DNA from: Arabidopsis thaliana
Taxonomy: Eukaryota; Streptophyta; Magnoliopsida; Brassicales; Brassicaceae
Assembly: GCF_000001735.4 (NCBI RefSeq)
Contig: NC_003074.8
Span: 10,726,101-10,790,100, forward strand
DNA: 64,000 nt
Direction: 5' to 3'
Part shown: in pieces, positions 58,854 through 64,000 of the stretch
Position numbering within the stretch: the first letter of the stretch is position 1
Layout of the letters: each line of letters begins with the position of its first letter
The notes under the pieces: model-generated
What the model saw: only the letters and a program-made list of their open reading frames with translations
Database searches by the model: none
Told to the model about the DNA's origin: nothing
Program-made: the position numbers and the translations under genes

Positions 58854-61800
58854 ATGGCGGACGGCCACTCCTTCAATAATATCTCTCTCAGCGGTCGCGG
58901 TGGAAAGGTACCATCTTCTCTCTCTGTCTCCTTCTATCTCTCAAGATCTTTCAATTCCTTCAAAGTTTTCACCTTTTCCTCTTCCTTCGAAAACCCTAAT
59001 CTCCTTTCTCTGTATCCCCTTTTGCTTCCGCCGCTCGATTCTTAAAGAACTCAATGAGTCAAATTTAGGGTTAAAAAAAAGATTGTCGCTTTCATTTTTC
59101 AGTTGTGTTGTTTTCTTGTTTACAATTGTTAAAGCTGCGGTAGTTTTTAGGGTTTTCTTAAGGCTAATTAGGGTTTCAATTTTGGTTTTTTAGAACCCGG
59201 GTTTACTTAAAATCAATTCTGGAGGAATTCAATGGAAGAAACAAGGTGGTGGAAAAGCTGTGGAAGTTGATAGATCTGATATTGTAAGTGTTAGTTGGAC
59301 GAAAGTGACAAAGAGTAATCAATTGGGAGTCAAAACCAAAGATGGATTGTACTACAAGTTCGTTGGATTTCGAGATCAGGTTTGTGTGTGTATATCTTTT
59401 TTATTTGATTTGATATTGTAATGTTTGTGCTTGTTCTGATTCCTTTGTTTTGTAGGATGTTCCAAGTCTGTCTAGCTTTTTCCAAAGTTCTTATGGAAAA
59501 ACACCGGATGAGAAGCAATTATCAGTTAGTGGTCGTAATTGGGGAGAGGTGGATTTACACGGTGAGAGTTCTTATAGCTTTTAGGCTTTACTTGTGGTTG
59601 TCTAGTTTCATTTGTGGATCTAAAGGGAGAATTTTTTGTTTCTTTGTGTAGGGAATACACTAACCTTTTTGGTTGGATCAAAACAAGCTTTTGAAGTATC
59701 TTTAGCTGATGTTTCACAGACTCAGCTTCAAGGGAAAAATGATGTTACTTTGGAGTTTCATGTTGATGATACTGCTGGTGCTAATGAGGTACTGGTTTCT
59801 TTTGATATGTAATCTCTAGGCTGTTATGTATGTACATTTACTGATTTATATTCTACGTGTTTACAGAAAGACTCGCTGATGGAGATTAGTTTTCATATTC
59901 CTAATTCCAACACTCAGTTTGTTGGTGATGAAAACCGTCCACCTTCTCAAGTGAGTTCCCAAACTATTTTCATTATATGTATGTGCCTCAAGTATATATT
60001 TTTTTCTGTTGATGCTAAAAGAATGTCTCAGGTTTTCAATGACACAATCGTTGCAATGGCTGATGTTAGTCCTGGAGTTGAGGATGCGGTCGTCACATTT
60101 GAGAGTATTGCAATCCTCACACCCAGGTAAAGAGTTGATTACTTAAACATTTGTTGCACTATTGTATGGCTTCATCTTGTCATGACTAAATGATTTGGTT
60201 GTTTCTATCACAGGGGTCGGTACAATGTGGAACTTCACCTTTCTTTCTTACGATTGCAAGGACAAGCTAATGACTTTAAAATCCAGTACAGTAGCGTTGT
60301 CCGTTTGTTCTTGCTTCCAAAGGTAATTCTTTTTTAAGCATATCTCAGGGCAGTTACCTATGTTAGCAGTCATCAGATTAAAGGGATTATCGTATTATGA
60401 TCACTGAATCGTGTTCACATTAATTGAGTTCGTATTTTTTTTTATATGCCTGAGCAGTCAAACCAACCACACACGTTTGTTGTTATCTCTCTAGACCCAC
60501 CAATCCGGAAAGGTCAGACAATGTACCCCCACATTGTTATGCAGGTAAACATTACTTACATTTTTCCTTCCATTTCAATTTTCTATGTATAATTTTCGTT
60601 TTTTTACTCTGATTTACATAACTGTTTTTGCATCTTCTCCAGTTTGAAACAGACACCGTTGTCGAAAGTGAACTGTCAATTAGTGATGAACTTATGAATA
60701 CAAAGTTCAAGGACAAGCTGGAGCGATCATATAAGGTTTCTGTCTGGTCTGCACTTACATTATTGTTCCTGAATAAAAAAATTTATACATACGCTGAATT
60801 GTATGAATTTTCAGGGTCTCATTCATGAAGTATTCACCACCGTGTTGCGTTGGCTGTCTGGTGCAAAGATCACTAAACCTGGGAAGTTCCGCAGTTCCCA
60901 AGATGGGTTTGCAGTGAAATCGTCTCTCAAGGCAGAAGATGGGGTTCTTTATCCACTCGAGAAGGGATTTTTCTTCTTACCTAAACCTCCAACGCTTATA
61001 CTTCACGATGAGGTAAATTATGGTTATTAAGGATTGGAGATTTTTTATAGGCTTTGAGATAGAGTTGGGTTTTCTAACCTGTTTTTTTTTCGTTTTTAGA
61101 TTGACTATGTCGAGTTTGAAAGGCATGCTGCTGGTGGTGCTAACATGCATTACTTTGATCTTCTCATAAGACTGAAAACTGACCATGAACATCTGTTCCG
61201 TAACATTCAAAGAAATGAGTATCACAATCTCTATACCTTCATAAGGTTAGCGCGGATTATTTCATTGTCTCCGTCTATATTTACTGAGTGCATTTAAGAT
61301 TTGTGGTGAATATTCCTTATGTTTTCTTGCTGCAGCTCTAAGGGTTTGAAGATTATGAACCTTGGAGGTGCGGGTACCGCAGACGGTGTTGCTGCTGTTC
61401 TTGGGGATAATGATGATGATGATGCTGTTGACCCTCATCTTACGCGTATCAGAAACCAAGCTGCTGATGAGAGTGATGAGGAGGCAAGTACTTTATGTCT
61501 GACCGAATTACTTCATATTCTAATGATCATGTGTTTGATAATCGAGACTTTTAATTTATGAAGGACGAAGACTTTGTTATGGGTGAGGATGATGATGGTG
61601 GTTCACCAACTGATGATTCTGGCGGGGACGACTCTGATGCTAGTGAAGGCGGTGTAGGAGAGATAAAAGAGGTAAACTTTTGTCGCATTCATTCGAACTC
61701 TTTCAGCAGCAGTATTTGTTTCTCATATCTTCCTGTCATTGACTTGTTATAGAAATCTATCAAGAAGGAACCTAAGAAAGAGGCTTCGTCATCGAAAGGA

Positions 61801-62398
61801 TTGCCTCCTAAGAGGAAAACTGTAGCCGCAGACGAAGGCAGTAGTAAGAGGAAGAAGCCGAAGAAGAAGAAGGATCCCAACGCACCAAAAAGAGCAATGT
61901 CTGGTTTCATGTTCTTTTCCCAAATGGAAAGAGATGTGAGTTCTTCTCTCCTTTCTTTTACTTTTACCTCTATGATGTAGGCTAAGTTGCGAAATGGAGT
62001 ATCCTCGGTCTATTACATACATGAGAGCAAACAATTAACAGACAAACTTAGCACATTCCTGATTATGTCATTTTCCATTTGTGAACTGAACAGAACATAA
62101 AGAAGGAACACCCAGGAATAGCATTTGGAGAGGTGGGAAAGGTGCTTGGAGATAAGTGGCGTCAAATGTCTGGTAAAAAATTTGAAGATCCTTTTCAAAA
62201 GTAAATACATTACTTGGTTTTACTTTATCATGTGAATGTGTTTTAATTCCCCAACCGTGTGTATGTATAGCTGATGATAAAGAGCCATATGAAGCCAAGG
62301 CTCAAGTCGACAAGCAGCGATACAAGGATGAGATCAGTGATTACAAGAACCCTCAGCCGATGAATGTGGACTCAGGAAACGATTCCGATAGTAACTAA
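58854..62398 (+). CDS. SSRP1: FACT complex subunit SSRP1 (HMG-box histone chaperone)
   Basis: Sixteen exons (58854-58907, 59194-59379, 59456-59561, 59652-59788, 59867-59950, 60032-60126, 60214-60322, 60458-60544, 60643-60735, 60815-61012, 61100-61245, 61336-61483, 61564-61671, 61753-61935, 62094-62172, 62271-62398) give 646 residues, the length I recall for Arabidopsis SSRP1. Order: Pob3/SSRP1 N-terminal PH-like domain ([20 protein letters not shown]), middle double-PH domain, acidic stretch (DNDDDD, DESDEEDEDF, GEDDDGG), a basic [14 protein letters not shown] segment, then one HMG box ([26 protein letters not shown]). With SPT16 it forms FACT, which loosens H2A-H2B for RNA polymerase II passage. 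The intron after exon 12 begins GC, not GT. Probably At3g28730. Confidence 0.97.
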
Positions 62399-62663
62399 AC
62401 TTTGATTCTCCAACATTCTCTACTAGTATCTCATTTACCTACAATACTAAGTTATGGCATGTAGTAAACGTTGGACCTTTAGTTGTTTGGAGTTAACCAG
62501 ATTTTTCTCTTTGACCTTAAAGATCTTGTGTTACTTCCTAGAAAAGAAGAGCCTGTCTTTACCTCAAAATATAGAGTACTCTGGTAAGGCCATAGCTAAG
62601 AAGCAACAAAACAGATCGTGTTTCTATCGAAATTGTTATACAAGAGGTTCTGTATGATGAAAG
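62399..62663. other. Short convergent gap between SSRP1 and CYP81D11
   Basis: Only 265 bp separate the two stop codons, so the 3' UTRs of SSRP1 (plus) and CYP81D11 (minus) may overlap. Confidence 0.6.
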
Positions 62664-64000
62664 TTATGGACAAGAAGCATCTAAAACCTTATGGACAATG
62701 GGACGAGCTTTACACATAGCTTGCAACGATGTAGCTTTTCGCATTGTGGTTCCTTTTTCACTTTCTCTCATGTCTAGATACTTTTCTTCAACCCTCTCCC
62801 ACTCAAAACATTGGACCAATGATCCAAGAGCCAAAGTCACTAGCCGTTGAGCTAGCCCTGAACCAGGGCAAGATCGTCGTCCAATCCCAAATGGCATCAA
62901 CTTTTTATCCTCTCCTTTTTTCTCAAACCTCTCCGGCTTAAATTTTTCTGGCTCTTCCCATAACTTTGGATCTCTATGGATGGCCCATGCATTCACCAAG
63001 ATGATTGTGCCGCGTGGAACGTCATAGCCATCAACTATACAATCTTCTGATGCTAAGTGGGGTAAAAGCATTGGAGCCACCGGATAAAGCCGTAAAGTCT
63101 CTGACACAATGTGCTGAAGGTAAGGAAGTTTCACAATGTCTTGTTCCTCTACTAACCGGTCTACACCGATTTGGTCGTCGATTTCGGTCTTTGCCTTTCG
63201 TAATACTTCTGGATGGTTCAACAAATTCGACATCGCCCATTCTAACGTTCCAGCTGATGTATCAGTCCCGGCAAGTATCATAACCTATCCAAATGCAAAA
63301 TCAGTTAAATATACAACAACAAAAACATTAACGTAATGTTACTGATTTGGTCTCTCATTTTACTTACAAGTATGATTCCTTTGATGATCACATCCGTGTA
63401 GTAATCAGGCTGAGTTTCTTGTAGAGAAAGTAAATGATCGATCATTGTGTTACCTTTTACTTTCTCCACACGTTTCTCGTTAACTAGACTTTGCAAAAAC
63501 TCATCAACACGACCTGCTAACTTCTTAACATGTTTCTCATAGTTCGTTACGTAACGAAGGATAGGGAAGTAGTCTGCTGCGTTCCCTGCGCCGCCGCTAA
63601 CAACTACCTCGGCAATTAGCTGTCTCACGTGTTTAGCCTCGTTGTCGTTCTCTGTTCCATCACCGTAGAATCTTTTTCCGGCCACCATTCTAATGATGTT
63701 GTTGATAGTTAAACACATAAACAATGGTTTCATCTCCACTTTCACAAACCCCTGAAATTGCAATTGTTTAACCAAATGGTTAAATTTAAAGGTTCACATA
63801 TTTTTATTGGTATCTAAAAATCTAGAGTAACTATGTTATACTTTGTAGCCCAACGTATTTTATAAAAAGTTTTACCAATCGAGACGACGAGACAGTGATT
63901 AAATATGTTAAAATCGTACGTACTTACATGTTGAGAGTTTTTCGCTAGACAAATTATGAGCCGTCGGATCTCATCTTGACGGATAGATACGAAGCTATTA
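62664..64000 (-). CDS. CYP81D11: Cytochrome P450, CYP81D family, 3' part (gene continues past the window)
   Basis: Exons in minus order: 64000(open)-63928 ([20 protein letters not shown]), 63751-63368, and 63284-62664. All join in phase. P450 landmarks: I-helix [13 protein letters not shown]-helix ExxR in [12 protein letters not shown]-type KFKPERF, and the haem loop [10 protein letters not shown] with the cysteine ligand intact. CYP81D enzymes are ER-anchored monooxygenases; CYP81D11 (At3g28740 by position) is known for induction by cis-jasmone and xenobiotics. The N-terminal membrane anchor and first exon lie beyond base 64000. Introns at 63285-63367 and 63752-63927. Family is certain; the symbol rests on gene order. 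Confidence 0.9.

Noticed and set aside
61486-61492. GT at 61488-61489 as the donor of SSRP1 intron 12
   Set aside because: Using it shifts the frame and meets a stop soon after; the GC donor at 61484 keeps the known acidic sequence.

Overview
This window is nuclear DNA of a flowering plant, almost certainly Arabidopsis thaliana chromosome 3. Genes have many short introns with GT..AG borders, intergenic DNA is AT-rich, and the products and their order match what I remember of the stretch from about At3g28610 to At3g28740. Locus names come from memory of that order and were not looked up. I see no prokaryotic, viral or CRISPR content.

Layout. 1-7 kb: 3' end of an AAA-ATPase gene, a RING-H2 gene, a small orphan piece of the AAA-ATPase tail, a DUF569 gene and a PPR gene (minus strand). 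7-15 kb: a transposon-rich gap, a large DC1 zinc-binding gene, then a second copy of the PPR gene carried in a 2.6 kb segmental duplication that also copied the last DUF569 exon. 15-22 kb: a Mutator-like element, an ODR4-like gene with 11 coding exons, and a 58-residue single-pass membrane protein. 22-29 kb: a truncated S28 serine peptidase relic, a Helitron and a tRNA-Ala gene. 29-36 kb: a receptor-like cytoplasmic kinase (PBL36), a second Helitron, an identical tRNA-Ala on the other strand and a mitochondrial complex I assembly methyltransferase. 36-46.5 kb: a transposon graveyard containing a 21-bp micro-retroposon, a MITE, a Mutator-like element, a 1.9 kb palindrome and a 5.3 kb 5'-truncated L1-type LINE. 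47-54 kb: the two V-ATPase subunit d genes, head to head, as an inverted duplication. 54-64 kb: a hAT-type element, a conserved membrane protein of unknown function, SSRP1 (FACT complex) and the 3' part of CYP81D11.

The genes do not form a pathway. They are housekeeping genes (V-ATPase, FACT, complex I assembly, tRNA-Ala) mixed with fast-evolving family genes (PPR, DC1, DUF569, RING, RLCK, P450). The main structural themes are local duplication (tandem PPR, inverted VHA-d, AAA relic) and small non-autonomous transposons, most of which still show readable target-site duplications. I found no convincing new multi-gene system. The most unusual items are the 1.9 kb palindrome, the micro-retroposon, the mosaic PPR duplication and a GC-AG intron in SSRP1. 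Exon borders were set by eye from reading frame and splice consensus, and every multi-exon model given here closes in frame.
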